DNA of 64,000 nt from Novosphingobium sp. SG919 (GTDB taxonomy: Bacteria > Pseudomonadota > Alphaproteobacteria > Sphingomonadales > Sphingomonadaceae). The translations under genes and the position numbers were made by a program. Numbering within the stretch: the first letter of the stretch is position 1; every line of letters starts with the position of its first letter. The DNA is taken from NCBI RefSeq assembly GCF_012932495.1, contig NZ_JABCNG010000001.1:2108001-2172000 (forward strand), in the 5' to 3' direction. The notes below the pieces were generated by a model. It had not been told where the DNA came from and did not search any database. It saw nothing but the letters and a program-made list of their open reading frames with translations. Shown one piece after another: positions 49,254 to 59,386 of the stretch.

Positions 49254-52181
49254 ATGAAGGGTAAGACTGCCTACGCTTCCGCCCGCCACGCCAGGCTGCT
49301 CGCCAGTGCCGCGCTTGGCCTTGCGGCGATGCCATCGCTTGCGTCGGCGCAAGATGCGCCCGCCGCAACACCGGTCCCTGCCGCCGATCGACCCACCAGC
49401 GCCGAACGCGCCGAAGAACAGGCGATCATCGTCACTGGCTCGCGCCTTGCCAACAGCTCGTTCAACGCGCCCACCCCGGTCACTACGCTGGGCACCGAGC
49501 GCCTGCAAAAGATGGGCGCGACCAACATCGGCGAGGCATTGGCCACCCTCCCCTCGTTCCGCGCGTCATCCTCGCCCTCCAATTCGACGGTGGGGTCCAA
49601 CATCAGCCCGGTCAATGCTGGCGCCCGCATCGCCGATCTGCGCGGGCTTGGCCAAAGCCGCACGCTGGTGCTGGTCGACAGCCGGCGCTTTGCCCCCAGC
49701 ACGTCGACCGGCACGGTCGATCTCAACCTCATCCCGACGCTGCTGATCGAGCGGGCCGATATCGTTACCGGCGGCGCCTCGGCGGCCTATGGCTCCGACG
49801 CGGTTTCGGGGGTGATCAACATCATCCTCAACAAGCATCTCGAAGGGGTGCGCAGCAATTTCGAATATGGCGTGACCGATCGCGGCGATGGCAACAATTA
49901 TGTGGCCCAGATCGCCGCCGGCACCAGCTTTGCCGATGGTCGCGGCCATGCCGTGTTTGGTGCCGAATACGACAAGGATCTGGGCGTGGGCGGGTGCTAT
50001 ACCCGCACCAACTGCTCGAACGAAGTCGGCAACCTGACGCAGACCGCCGGCGTCAACGGGCGGCCCGCCAACAACATCGCCTATAACGTACATACCGCGA
50101 CGCTCACACCCGGCGGGTTGATCACCGGCGTCGTCAACGCCGCCGGCACGCGCTCGGCCGCGCGCGGTGGCCCGCTGGGCGGCTTGCAGTTCGACGCCAA
50201 TGGCAACGCCGTGCCGTTCTCGTATGGCCAGAATGCCGGCGCTTTGTTCATGGAAGGCGGCACCGGTGCCGGCCTCAACAGCTTCTTCGGCGATCCGGCA
50301 CTGTCGATCCCGGTCACCCGCTACAACGCCTTCGGCCATTTTGAGTACGAAGCCTCGCCCGCCTTCACCGGCTTTATCGACATGAGCTATGGGCACGTCG
50401 CCGGCTATACCAGCGGCCCCGAAGTGCGCGATGGCGGTTTTCCCGGCAATGGCAGCCTGATCAAGATCGACAATCCGTTCCTGCCCGATGCGATCAAGCA
50501 GACGATGCAGGCCAACGGCATCACCGGGCTGGTCATCGGCAAGCTGGGTACCGATTTCGGGCAGATGAACAGCGTGTCCAAGCGTGACACATTCCGCATC
50601 GTGACGGGGGCCAACGGCAAGCTCGGCGGCAACTGGGCATGGGATGCCTATGTCCAGTATGGCGTGACCGATTATACCCAGTCCACCGTCAACGATCGCA
50701 TCACCGCCAATTATGCCAAGGCGATCGATGCCGTGGCCGATCCGGTCACGGGCAAACCGATCTGCCGCGTTGCGCTGACCGATCCCAATACCGCATGCCG
50801 CCCGCTCGACATTCTCGGCCAGGGCCAGTTTTCGCCCGAGGCCGTAGCCTATGCCTTTGGCACGACTTACCAGCACACCCGGTTCAGCCAGTGGGCAGGT
50901 GCCGGCAACGTGCATGGCACGCTGTTCGAAGGCTGGGCCGGGCCGATGACCGTGGCCACTGGGGTAGAAGCACGGCGCGACCAGTTGTCCATCACCGTCG
51001 ATCCGATCTCGGCGGCCAACGGCTTTTACGTGTATAACGCGACGCCCACGCGCGGCCATGTGACCGTGATCGAAGGTTATGTCGAAGCCGGGCTGCCGCT
51101 GCTCAAGGACAGCCCGCTCGGCCGTAGCCTCGACCTCAATGGCGCGATCCGCCGCACCCATTACGACACCGCCAACCTTACCGTATCCAACAGCTTCAAC
51201 GCCACGACGTGGAAGATCGGCGGCACCTATGCGCCGATCGACGGTGTGCTGCTGCGGGTCACGGAATCCCAGGATATCCGCGCGCCCAACACGGCAGAGC
51301 TGTTCACCACCCCGGTAACCGGCGTGGGCGCGCTGTCTGACACCAAGACCGGCTCGCAGGTGTTCGCGACGATCTACACCGGCGGCAACATCAATCTTCA
51401 CCCGGAAAAGGCGCGCACGTTTACAACCGGGATCACGCTGCAACCTTCAGGCGCGCTGCGCGGGCTGCGGCTGTCGGCGGATTACTACAAGATCAGCATC
51501 CGCGATGCGATCGCCACCTTGGGCGCCCAGGTCATCGTCAATACCTGCAACACCACTGGCGCTGCCGATATCTGCGGGCTGGTGACGCGCAACGCCAGCG
51601 GTATTCTCCAGTCGGTGTCGGTGCTCTACCTCAATCTCAACCGCCAGGATCTCAAGGGCCTGGATTTCGAAGCCAGCTATCATACCAACCTCGGCGCGGA
51701 ATCCGCACTCGATCTGCGCGCGCTCGCCACCCACACCATCAAGCTGACGAACAGCGCGGTGCTGATGCCGGGCACGACCACGCCGGTCAACCGCGCTGGC
51801 GACAACGGGCTCAACGGGGTGCCATCGTGGGTGGTCGACGGGTTCGCCTCGGTGACACTGCGCCGCCTGACGCTGAACCTGCAAGGGCATTTCATTTCGG
51901 GCGGCAAGTACGATGCCTCGCTGATCGGACCGGAAGACCCGGGCTACAACGTCAACCTTGTGAACAGCATCAACATCAACCGCGTGCCGTCCCGATTTTA
52001 CACCAATATTGGTGCCAGCTTCGATCTGATCAAAAGCGGATCCCGCACGCTTCAGGTCTATGGCAACGTCACCAACCTGTTCGACGTGATGCCGCCGCCA
52101 TTGTGGAACGGCAATAACAACTCGGTCTATTACGACGTGATCGGCCGCCGCTATCGCGTGGGTGTGCGCTACAACTTCTGA
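49254..52181 (+). CDS. TonB-dependent outer-membrane receptor (large plug type)
   Basis: 975 residues. It has a signal peptide (ending ASAQDA), [27 protein letters not shown], plug blocks [23 protein letters not shown] and [28 protein letters not shown], and a barrel ending [22 protein letters not shown] precedes the ATG at 49254. It belongs to the same class as the receptor at 14659. A strong hairpin follows its stop. It probably imports the ester attacked by the flanking hydrolases. Confidence 0.95.
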   Translation: MKGKTAYASARHARLLASAALGLAAMPSLASAQDAPAATPVPAADRPTSAERAEEQAIIVTGSRLANSSFNAPTPVTTLGTERLQKMGATNIGEALATLPSFRASSSPSNSTVGSNISPVNAGARIADLRGLGQSRTLVLVDSRRFAPSTSTGTVDLNLIPTLLIERADIVTGGASAAYGSDAVSGVINIILNKHLEGVRSNFEYGVTDRGDGNNYVAQIAAGTSFADGRGHAVFGAEYDKDLGVGGCYTRTNCSNEVGNLTQTAGVNGRPANNIAYNVHTATLTPGGLITGVVNAAGTRSAARGGPLGGLQFDANGNAVPFSYGQNAGALFMEGGTGAGLNSFFGDPALSIPVTRYNAFGHFEYEASPAFTGFIDMSYGHVAGYTSGPEVRDGGFPGNGSLIKIDNPFLPDAIKQTMQANGITGLVIGKLGTDFGQMNSVSKRDTFRIVTGANGKLGGNWAWDAYVQYGVTDYTQSTVNDRITANYAKAIDAVADPVTGKPICRVALTDPNTACRPLDILGQGQFSPEAVAYAFGTTYQHTRFSQWAGAGNVHGTLFEGWAGPMTVATGVEARRDQLSITVDPISAANGFYVYNATPTRGHVTVIEGYVEAGLPLLKDSPLGRSLDLNGAIRRTHYDTANLTVSNSFNATTWKIGGTYAPIDGVLLRVTESQDIRAPNTAELFTTPVTGVGALSDTKTGSQVFATIYTGGNINLHPEKARTFTTGITLQPSGALRGLRLSADYYKISIRDAIATLGAQVIVNTCNTTGAADICGLVTRNASGILQSVSVLYLNLNRQDLKGLDFEASYHTNLGAESALDLRALATHTIKLTNSAVLMPGTTTPVNRAGDNGLNGVPSWVVDGFASVTLRRLTLNLQGHFISGGKYDASLIGPEDPGYNVNLVNSININRVPSRFYTNIGASFDLIKSGSRTLQVYGNVTNLFDVMPPPLWNGNNNSVYYDVIGRRYRVGVRYNF

Positions 52182-52207
52182 CCGATCCAGCCGGTCGCGG
52201 CAAACGG

Positions 52208-52245
52208 GGGCCTGCCGGCAGGCAGGCCCACACCGCCCCTTTTTC
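52208..52245 (+). terminator. Hairpin with T-run after the receptor
   Basis: GGGCCTGCC-GGCA-GGCAGGCCC, a perfect 9-bp stem with a 4-base loop, followed ten bases later by five T. It stands 27 bases after the receptor stop and just before the next gene of the apparent operon. The gap before the T-run makes it an imperfect terminator; partial read-through would set receptor expression above that of the esterases. Confidence 0.6.
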
Positions 52246-52248
52246 GGA

Positions 52249-53847
52249 GTGCATGCCATTTCCGCCAACGCACCATCGACCACCACCCTGAACCGGCGCA
52301 CCGTGCTGGGCGGCGCGCTCGCCAGCGGCACGCTATGGGTGGCCCCGTCCATTCGGGCCGCCAATGCCGGCGTGGTGCGCACCACCAGCGGGCTGGTGCG
52401 CGGATCGGTCGAACAGGGCGTGCACGTCTTTCGTGGCCTGCCCTATGGCGCAGATACCGGCGGCGCGCGGCGGTTCCTGCCGCCGGCGCCGCCGGCGCAG
52501 TGGCCCGGCGTGCGCGACGCGCTGGCGTTTGGCGATCGCTGCCCCCAGCTTGCCCCGCCCGGCGCCCCCGTCGATGCGGGCGTGCGGCAAAGCGAAAACT
52601 GCCTGGCCCTCAATGTCTGGACGCCTGGCGTGAACGACGGGCAGCGCCGTCCGGTCATGGTGTGGATCCACGGCGGTGGCTTTGCCCTGGGCGCGGGCGA
52701 CGCGCCGGTCAACGATGGGCTGCGGCTATGCCAGCGCCGCGATGTGGTGCTGGTTTCGGTCAACCACCGCCTCAACGGATTTGGCTATCTCCATTTCGGC
52801 AATCTGGCAAAATCCGGCATGGCGGTGTCCAATGTGGGGCAACTCGATCTTGTCGCCGCGCTGCGCTGGGTGCGCGCCAATATCGCGGCGTTCGGTGGCG
52901 ATCCCGGGCGTGTCACGATCTTCGGGCAATCGGGTGGTGGTTCAAAGGTCGCTGCGTTGCTCGCGATGCCGTCAGCGCGCGGCCTGTTTCAGCGCGCGAT
53001 CCTGCAAAGCGGATTTGGCACTTATACCATCGCGCCAGACGATGCGGAGCGCCAGACCCGCGCGATCATGGCCGCCCTCGGCCTGGCGCCAACCGCGCCC
53101 GATGCCTTGCGCCAGGTGCCGGCCGATCGCCTGCTCGATGCCATTCGCCAGGTAACGGGCGGAGATCCCACCCGCGGGCCGGGCGTGGTGGCCGATGGCA
53201 TCGTTGTGCCACACACCCCGTTCGGACCCGGTGCACCGCCTGTCGCGCCAGATGTTCCCCTGCTGATCGGCCATACTGCCACGGAAACGACCGGGCTGTT
53301 TCCCCCGCCCCGCGCCTTCACCCTCGATTGGCCCAGCCTGCCGGAGATGCTCCCCGCCACCGTGCATGACGCTGCAGGCCTGATCGCGGGCTTTCGAAGC
53401 CTTCACCCTGGGGCAAGCGCCAGCGACACCTATTTCGCCATCACGACCGAGCTTGGCATGGGCCGCAACGCCCGCATCGCGGCCGATCGCCATGCCGCCC
53501 TCGGCCGCGCGCCGGTGTTTGCCTATCTGCTCGATTGGCCGGTCATGCCACAGGGTGGCCGCATGCGCAGTCCGCATGGCCTCGACCTGCCGCTGGTGTT
53601 CGATACCCTGTCGCGCGCGTCCGGCGCTATTGGCCCGGATTTTGCCGCTGCCCAGCCGCTTGCCGACACGATGAGCGCGGCATGGACGCACTTTGCCCGC
53701 CACGGCAATCCCAATGGCGCGGGGGTGCCACATTGGCCAGCCTATCGCCTGCCACAGCGGGAAACCATGGTGTTCGCTGCGATATCAGCCGCTCGCGCCG
53801 ATCCACTGGGCGCGGAACAGGCCCTGATCGCACGGTATGCAGCATGA
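52249..53847 (+). CDS. Secreted type-B carboxylesterase
   Basis: About 532 residues. Twin-arginine signal ([27 protein letters not shown]), then the carboxylesterase fold: [20 protein letters not shown], oxyanion hole [13 protein letters not shown], nucleophile elbow [17 protein letters not shown] and the His region [11 protein letters not shown]. The start is uncertain: the only normal start codon near the signal is the GTG at 52249, with no clear ribosome site, while GGAG would suit an ATT at 52258. The stop overlaps the following tannase gene (ATGA). Confidence 0.88.
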   Translation: MHAISANAPSTTTLNRRTVLGGALASGTLWVAPSIRAANAGVVRTTSGLVRGSVEQGVHVFRGLPYGADTGGARRFLPPAPPAQWPGVRDALAFGDRCPQLAPPGAPVDAGVRQSENCLALNVWTPGVNDGQRRPVMVWIHGGGFALGAGDAPVNDGLRLCQRRDVVLVSVNHRLNGFGYLHFGNLAKSGMAVSNVGQLDLVAALRWVRANIAAFGGDPGRVTIFGQSGGGSKVAALLAMPSARGLFQRAILQSGFGTYTIAPDDAERQTRAIMAALGLAPTAPDALRQVPADRLLDAIRQVTGGDPTRGPGVVADGIVVPHTPFGPGAPPVAPDVPLLIGHTATETTGLFPPPRAFTLDWPSLPEMLPATVHDAAGLIAGFRSLHPGASASDTYFAITTELGMGRNARIAADRHAALGRAPVFAYLLDWPVMPQGGRMRSPHGLDLPLVFDTLSRASGAIGPDFAAAQPLADTMSAAWTHFARHGNPNGAGVPHWPAYRLPQRETMVFAAISAARADPLGAEQALIARYAA

Positions 53848-55460
53848 TGCGCGGCTTCGCACGCGCGCTCGGTCTCTGCTTGAGCCTGCTCTGCAGCGCC
53901 CCGGCCAACGCAGCCCCCACTTCCCCGCTCATTGCGCTGCCGGAAAGAACCGCGCAGGCGCCCGTCGTCCCCTGCGCCGCCCTGGTTACCCCCATCACCG
54001 CGCGCGCTGGCGCGATTGCCTATCGCGTGATCAGCGCCCGCGAACAGGAAGCCACCTGCCTCGTCACCGGCTATGCCGCGCCGCAAACCCAGTTCGTGTT
54101 GCGGCTGCCCTTGTCGGGCTATCGCGGCCGGTTCCTTCAGGGCGGGTGCGGGGGCATGTGCGGCGTGATCGGCGAGACCATCGTCCCGCCCTGCAGCAAT
54201 GCCCATCTGGCCGATGGAGGCTTTGCCGTCGCTTTTGACAATGGCGGCCATTTCGGGGCGGGCATCGGGGACGCGACCTGGGCCAGTGACCCGGAGTTGC
54301 GGATGCAGTTCGCCCACAAGGCCACCCATGCCACGGCCTCGGCCGCCAAGGCGATCGTGACACACTTTTATGGCAAGCCACCCACGGCCAGCTATTTCGT
54401 CGGCTGCTCGGGCGGTGGGCGTGAGGCCCTGATGGAAGCGCAACGCTATCCTGATGATTTCGATGGCATCGTCGCCGGTTCTTCGGTCTCCATGCCTGCC
54501 GCCATGCAACTGTTCCTGTGGGAAGCGCAGCACGGGCTCGACGCCAGCGGCCATGAGGTGTTCACCACTGCCGCCGTCACCCTGCTCCACCACGCGGTGA
54601 TCGACCACTGCGATGCGCTCGACGGCATTCCCGATGGCCAGATCGACGATCCACGCCGCTGCGATTTCGATCCGGCCACGCTGCGCTGCCCCGATAGCGG
54701 CGACAGCAATTGCCTCACGCCACCACAAGTCAGCGCCGCGCGCGCCTATTACCAAGGGCCTACCGCGTCCGATGGCACCGCACTGTTTCCCGGCGGCGCG
54801 CCCTATGGCAGCGAACTGGGCTGGGTCGGCGCGGGCGCGGCCACGCAGACGGGTAAGTTCGCCGCCGAAGCCTTTATCGCCCGGCTGCTCCTGCACGATG
54901 GCCTGCCGGACAACTTCGTTTGGCGCGACTGGCGCTTCACCCGCGCCAGCCTTGCTCGGTTGCTCGCCGCAGGGGCGCCGTTCGACGCGACCGATCCCGA
55001 TCTCACCCGCTTTCACGCCCATGGCGGCAAGCTGATCCTGTGGCAGGGCCTGGCCGATAATGCCGCCGGCGCGCGCGGCATGCTCGACTATTACCAGGCA
55101 GTGCGCGACACCATGGGCGGCCTAGCCGCCACCCGCGCGTTTGCCCGGCTATTCCTGGTGCCCGGTGGCTATCACTGTCAGGGCGGCTATGTGCCCTATG
55201 AAGAAGACTTGCTGGGGGCAATGGTGCAATGGGTCGAACAGGGTCGTGCGCCCGATGCGGTGCCGGCCATCGCCCGCTTGGCGGATGGCACGTTGCGCGA
55301 GCGGCCGCTCTATGCCTATCCCACGGCCACGCACTATCTGGGTGGCGACGTCAACCGCGCGGCGTCATTCGCCCCGGCCCCGCCCGCTTCCGAACCGGCC
55401 GATGGCTTTCCCTGGCCGGGCTCTCACGCCAGAACCACGTCCCAAGCCAAGGGGCGATAA
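53844..55460 (+). CDS. Secreted tannase/feruloyl esterase family protein (CS-D-HC type)
   Basis: 538 residues from the first of two ATGs at 53844. It has a signal peptide (ending APANAA), [12 protein letters not shown], the nucleophile elbow [19 protein letters not shown], a calcium-loop-like [22 protein letters not shown], the acid in [10 protein letters not shown] and [11 protein letters not shown]. Cys next to both the catalytic Ser and the catalytic His gives the CS-D-HC signature of true tannases and feruloyl esterases, where a disulfide joins them. It should cleave hydroxybenzoate or cinnamate-type esters in the periplasm. Its last 37 bases overlap the converging SnoaL-like gene. Confidence 0.92.
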   Translation: MMRGFARALGLCLSLLCSAPANAAPTSPLIALPERTAQAPVVPCAALVTPITARAGAIAYRVISAREQEATCLVTGYAAPQTQFVLRLPLSGYRGRFLQGGCGGMCGVIGETIVPPCSNAHLADGGFAVAFDNGGHFGAGIGDATWASDPELRMQFAHKATHATASAAKAIVTHFYGKPPTASYFVGCSGGGREALMEAQRYPDDFDGIVAGSSVSMPAAMQLFLWEAQHGLDASGHEVFTTAAVTLLHHAVIDHCDALDGIPDGQIDDPRRCDFDPATLRCPDSGDSNCLTPPQVSAARAYYQGPTASDGTALFPGGAPYGSELGWVGAGAATQTGKFAAEAFIARLLLHDGLPDNFVWRDWRFTRASLARLLAAGAPFDATDPDLTRFHAHGGKLILWQGLADNAAGARGMLDYYQAVRDTMGGLAATRAFARLFLVPGGYHCQGGYVPYEEDLLGAMVQWVEQGRAPDAVPAIARLADGTLRERPLYAYPTATHYLGGDVNRAASFAPAPPASEPADGFPWPGSHARTTSQAKGR

Positions 55461-55840
55461 GCCCGCTTGAGCACGGCAGCGCGAATGCGGGTGTAATGCG
55501 GCCCGACGAAATCATAAAACACCAGGCTGTTGAGATAGCGCCGATCACCGCGCCGCATCGGCCCGGCGGCAAATTCCGGCAAGTCGGTCAGCGCCAGGAA
55601 CTCGGATTCCAGCTCCGCTGCCAGCACCTGGCCATCGTGAAAGCGTTGCCGCACCGTGATGGTGCGCTGGGTGTGCTGCTTGATCGGGCGATAGAACGCC
55701 ACGATCGCCGCCCGGCCCACCAGTTCGGTGCCGTTGCCGATCACCAGCCGCACATCGGGGGCATAGAAATCGCACAGCGCATCATAGTCGCTGCGGTTGA
55801 ATGCATCGATATAGGCAGCGAGGCGCGCCTCGGGATTCAT
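55424..55840 (-). CDS. SnoaL-like/NTF2-fold protein (second of the pair)
   Basis: 138 residues. EARLAAYIDAFNRSDYDALCDFYAPDVRLVIGNGTELVGRAAIVAFYRPIKQH is a typical SnoaL-like cone fold opening. No catalytic Asp/His pair can be assigned with confidence. Its ATG overlaps the upstream SnoaL gene (ATGA). Last gene of the leftward pca/ester operon; its 3' end overlaps the tannase gene coming the other way. May act as a dehydratase or isomerase. Confidence 0.85.
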   Translation of the reverse strand: MNPEARLAAYIDAFNRSDYDALCDFYAPDVRLVIGNGTELVGRAAIVAFYRPIKQHTQRTITVRQRFHDGQVLAAELESEFLALTDLPEFAAGPMRRGDRRYLNSLVFYDFVGPHYTRIRAAVLKRAYRPLAWDVVLA

Positions 55841-56235
55841 GCCCGGCCTTTGCCGAACCGGGCCGACCGCACACGCACAAAGTGCCCGTCTTCAATATCA
55901 TAGAGCACGAAGTTCACGCTCTCCCGCCGGTCACCCGCCAGCATCCCGCCAGTCGGCATATCAGGCCAGTCACGCCGCGCCACCAGGCTTGTGCGCAATT
56001 CGGCGGCAATGCGGCTGCCATCAGGCGCGCCGACAAACGTCAACAATTCCAGCGATTCATCGAGACGCGCCTTTACCGTGCGATAGAAATCGAGCACCGC
56101 GGCGCGCCCAACCACTTGTGCAGCCTGGCCGGCAAAGACCACATCCTGCGCGTAATAGGCGCCAAAGCCGTCAAAATCGTTGCGGTTGAACGCGGCGATA
56201 TAGCCTTCGAACCAGGCGCGCAGATTGGCACTCAC
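55837..56235 (-). CDS. SnoaL-like/NTF2-fold protein (first of the pair)
   Basis: 132 residues from a GTG at 56235, which overlaps the MFS transporter stop (GTGA) and has GGAG upstream. LRAWFEGYIAAFNRNDFDGFGAYYAQDVVFAGQAAQVVGRAAVLDFYRTVKARL parallels the next gene closely, and both end with a similar VNFVLYDI/SLVFYDF strand, so this is a tandem duplication that has diverged. The pair may form a heterodimer. Substrate unknown. Confidence 0.85.
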   Translation of the reverse strand: MSANLRAWFEGYIAAFNRNDFDGFGAYYAQDVVFAGQAAQVVGRAAVLDFYRTVKARLDESLELLTFVGAPDGSRIAAELRTSLVARRDWPDMPTGGMLAGDRRESVNFVLYDIEDGHFVRVRSARFGKGRA

Positions 56236-57617
56236 GCCGCCGGCTCCGCCACGAAATAGTCCTGACGCAGGGTGCGCGCGGCCAGCAGGAACATCACCGC
56301 GGCAATGAAGAACACGCAGACCGATGCCATCAGGGCGGAACGCAGCCCGCTGGCAGAGGCTGCAGCACAGGCCTGGTGCGCGGCATCGAGCGCCCCCATG
56401 CCGGGCCGCGCCGCCGGGCAGCGCGCCAGGTAATCCGCCGCACCATAGGCGCGCGTGGCGAACCAGTCGCTCATCCAGCCCACGAACGTGGGTCCGCCAC
56501 CATAACCCACCAGGGTGTAGAACATGCCGAATACCGCCGCCCCGGTGGCGCGCATACGGGGCTCCAGCAGGTTCTGGATCATGCCCGTGGTCGGCCCATA
56601 ATACAGCAGCAGGAAACAGCCCGACACGATCAACAGCACCGTACCGGTGATCGGCGATGCAGCATTGAGCGCGATCCAATAGGAAAATGGCGCGATGAGC
56701 AGCCCGATCGCGGCGCCCCAGGCCGGCCACCGTCCATCGCCGCGCCGCGCCAGCCAATCGGTTCCGAACGAGCCGATCAGCAGCCCGCTGCCCAGCGCCA
56801 GCGCCGAAATCGTGCCATAGAGCGTGCCGGCCGTGCGCGCCGGCAGATCATAGGCGCGGCTGAGAAAGACAGCCAGGAACTGCGAGATCGAACTCATCCC
56901 AAAGCCCGCCAAGGCGCCGCCGGCGATCACGTAGACCAGCGCCGGCTTGCGTCCCACCACCTTGAGAAACGCGCGGAAATCCGGCGCCGGGCGCGGCGTG
57001 GCGGCCAAGCCATCGGCAAGCCCGCGACGCGGCTCGCGCAGCAACAGCACGACGAGCAGGCCGATCAGCAGACCCGGCAGGCCCATCACCACGAATGCCG
57101 TGCGCCAGCCCCACATTCCAGCCACTGCACCGCCAACCGAGGCGCCGACAAACGTGCCGATCGGCGAGCCGAGCAGGATCAAGCCCATGACCGAGGCGCG
57201 CCGCTGCCGGGGAAACAGATCGCCGACCAGCGACGAGGTAGCCGGCTGCGATCCCGCCTCACCCATGCCCACGCCGATGCGGCACAGCATCATCTGGACA
57301 AAGCTGCCGGCAGCAGCGCACGCCATGGTCATTCCTGACCAGAACAGGATCGCCGCGGTGATGATGCCCAGCCGAGAACGGCGTTCAGCCAGTCGCCCGA
57401 TCGGCACGCCCAGCAGCGCATAGAGCACCGCGAACGACAATCCCTGCAGAATGCCAAGCTGGAAGTCGCTGAGCGCCAGGTCGCTCTTGATCGCCTGGGC
57501 GGTGACCGCAAAGACCGAGCGATCGGCGAAGTTGAACGTCGCCACCAGGAAACTCATGGCGATGAACGTGCGGCCATACCTCGGCGACAATAGCCGCTCG
57601 TCTTCATCGTTGCGCAT
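56232..57617 (-). CDS. MFS transporter (aromatic or organic-acid type)
   Basis: 461 residues, 12 predicted helices. The ATG at 57617 follows GGAGGAGAGCG. The loop between helices 2 and 3 is GVPIGRLAERRSRLGII, and the helix 4 region is CRIGVGMGEAGSQPATSSLVGDLFPRQRRASVMGLI, as in the spinster/hexuronate-like group often found in sphingomonad aromatic clusters. An extra periplasmic loop with two cysteines (ARCPAARPGM ... AHQACAAAS) precedes the last helices. It probably carries the ester cleavage products into the cell. Confidence 0.9.
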   Translation of the reverse strand: MRNDEDERLLSPRYGRTFIAMSFLVATFNFADRSVFAVTAQAIKSDLALSDFQLGILQGLSFAVLYALLGVPIGRLAERRSRLGIITAAILFWSGMTMACAAAGSFVQMMLCRIGVGMGEAGSQPATSSLVGDLFPRQRRASVMGLILLGSPIGTFVGASVGGAVAGMWGWRTAFVVMGLPGLLIGLLVVLLLREPRRGLADGLAATPRPAPDFRAFLKVVGRKPALVYVIAGGALAGFGMSSISQFLAVFLSRAYDLPARTAGTLYGTISALALGSGLLIGSFGTDWLARRGDGRWPAWGAAIGLLIAPFSYWIALNAASPITGTVLLIVSGCFLLLYYGPTTGMIQNLLEPRMRATGAAVFGMFYTLVGYGGGPTFVGWMSDWFATRAYGAADYLARCPAARPGMGALDAAHQACAAASASGLRSALMASVCVFFIAAVMFLLAARTLRQDYFVAEPAA

Positions 57618-57713
57618 CGCTCTCCTCCGCACGGCATCGCGCCGCGCTTGTCTCGTGCAGCGCCGCTGCCATGGCAGTCTTGCGCCCTCGCCACCGTTGT
57701 GGAGGAAGGTTGG

Positions 57714-57723
57714 TGATTAATCA
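57714..57723. promoter_or_regulatory. Palindrome TGATTAATCA before the MFS gene
   Basis: Perfect 10-base palindrome in the 165-base gap between the carboxylesterase stop and the MFS start, in a locally AT-rich patch. Candidate operator or internal promoter for the MFS/SnoaL part of the leftward operon. Confidence 0.35.
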
Positions 57724-57782
57724 ATACATATCTCGAACGCCCCGCAGCTCGGCGCCCTTCTGGCGGAAATCATCCTCGTCCG

Positions 57783-59312
57783 TTATTCCGGCCCGCGATA
57801 ACGGTTCCACGCGATCCGGCGCACTTGGCGGGGGTCGCTTTCGTCGCGATCGGTGAAAGCGAAGACGTGCGTTGCCCGGCCTGCCTCATTGTATTGGGCC
57901 CAACCCGGTGAAATGCCTTGGGCAAAGTCCAGGAAGACCTGCCGGAAGCGCCGGCTTACCTCCCTGGAGCGCCGTTTGCGGAACAAGTCGAGCAGCCCGA
58001 GTTCCCCTTCCCCGGTCGTGCCGAACAGCATCGGCAGGTCGAGGCCGTGCGTCGCTTCTCCGAACACCAGCCGAGTGAGTGGCGTGGCGTAATCGAAGCG
58101 ATAGACCCAGCAATCGCTGAACTGCGCGTGCCCCTCGCCAATCTGGATGGTTGGCAGCCAGAAATTGAGGTCTCCGGCGATGTCCACAGCGGTCCGCCGC
58201 GAAGGATACCCCGGATAGGCTGCGGCGATGCGGGTTCGGAGCGCGGGTTCCTCGCTGGCAAACATCGCCTCCAGCCGGTTTACCCGGCTGCACAGCACGG
58301 GCAGCGCCTTGTCGAGCATGGCGCCTTCGCGCGACATGGTGCCGATCACCAGGGGGACAGGATGGGCCTTGCCCTCGCGAAACGCGTCAATCGGGTGCTG
58401 CGGCAGGAAATCGCCGTCGATCACCGGCGAACTCGGCAGAAAGCCGGGGTATCGATCTGGTGCGATATCGTAGAAAAAGCGTGCCGCCACCGCGTTCAAA
58501 TCCTGCGCAGGCAGGCGCTTGAGCGCGCGCGCCGCCACGTCCTTTGCCTCTGGATCGACACCCAACAAGGCCAGGAGTTCGCGGGCGAACTGGTTGTGCC
58601 GCTGCGGACTGTGGACGCTGATGCCGGCGGCGCTCATGGCGAACACGCGATGGAACAGCCCACGCGCAGCCGGAATGCCCATCAGCGTCACCGCCGACAT
58701 CGCCCCGGCAGACTGGCCGACAATCGTGACGTTACCGGGATCGCCGCCGAATGCATGGATATTTTCCTGCACCCAGGTGAGCGCCGCCACTTGGTCACGC
58801 AAGCCCGGATTGCTGTCGATCGGGTTCTCGTCGGTCGACCAGGCGCTGAAATCCGAAAAGCCGAAAACACCGACGCGGTAGTTGCAGCTGACGAAGACGA
58901 TATCGCCTTCAGCGACCAGATGCTGCCCGCGATAGAGCGGCGTGCGACTTCCCCCCAGCGAGAAGCCGCCGCCGTAGATCCACACCACCACCGGCCGTGG
59001 GCCTTTGCCCGCATCGAGCGGCGCGGAGACGTTGATGGTCAGGCAATCCTCGTCCATCGGCGTCGTGCGCCCCGCGCCGCCGATCGGCTCGAAACCGCGC
59101 TTCTGCACCGGCAGCGCACCGAATTCGTGCGCATCGCGGATCCCCTGCCAAGGCTGCGGTAGGCGCGGGCCACGAAACCGCCAGTCGCCAACCGGCGGCG
59201 CGGCATAGGGAATGCCGCGCCAGGTGCGAACGCCGCCATCGACGACGCCCCGCACCGTACCCGATCGCGTCTCGATAAGAAGATCAACGGGTTGTGTGGG
59301 GTTTAGCGCCAT
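57783..59312 (-). CDS. Type-B carboxylesterase (cytoplasmic)
   Basis: 509 residues from the ATG at 59312 (GAGGTGG upstream). Carboxylesterase blocks: WRGIPYAAPPVGDWRF, EDCLTINVSAP, oxyanion hole VWIYGGGFSLGG, nucleophile elbow VGQSAGAMSAVTLMGIP and His region GEATHGLDLPMLFG. No signal peptide, unlike the secreted relative at 52249, so two carboxylesterases of the same family work in two compartments of the same pathway. It lies between the alcohol dehydrogenase and MFS genes. Confidence 0.92.
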   Translation of the reverse strand: MALNPTQPVDLLIETRSGTVRGVVDGGVRTWRGIPYAAPPVGDWRFRGPRLPQPWQGIRDAHEFGALPVQKRGFEPIGGAGRTTPMDEDCLTINVSAPLDAGKGPRPVVVWIYGGGFSLGGSRTPLYRGQHLVAEGDIVFVSCNYRVGVFGFSDFSAWSTDENPIDSNPGLRDQVAALTWVQENIHAFGGDPGNVTIVGQSAGAMSAVTLMGIPAARGLFHRVFAMSAAGISVHSPQRHNQFARELLALLGVDPEAKDVAARALKRLPAQDLNAVAARFFYDIAPDRYPGFLPSSPVIDGDFLPQHPIDAFREGKAHPVPLVIGTMSREGAMLDKALPVLCSRVNRLEAMFASEEPALRTRIAAAYPGYPSRRTAVDIAGDLNFWLPTIQIGEGHAQFSDCWVYRFDYATPLTRLVFGEATHGLDLPMLFGTTGEGELGLLDLFRKRRSREVSRRFRQVFLDFAQGISPGWAQYNEAGRATHVFAFTDRDESDPRQVRRIAWNRYRGPE

Positions 59313-59386
59313 TGTGTCCACCTCTCATCGGTCGCGCTGCGCGGTCGTGGCTGACGAGGCCGCCAGCGGCAGCCCCGTCGCGCCGG

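Noticed and set aside
49566..51443. 625-codon open frame on the minus strand
   Set aside because: Antisense to the receptor at 49254-52181; low-complexity shadow composition.
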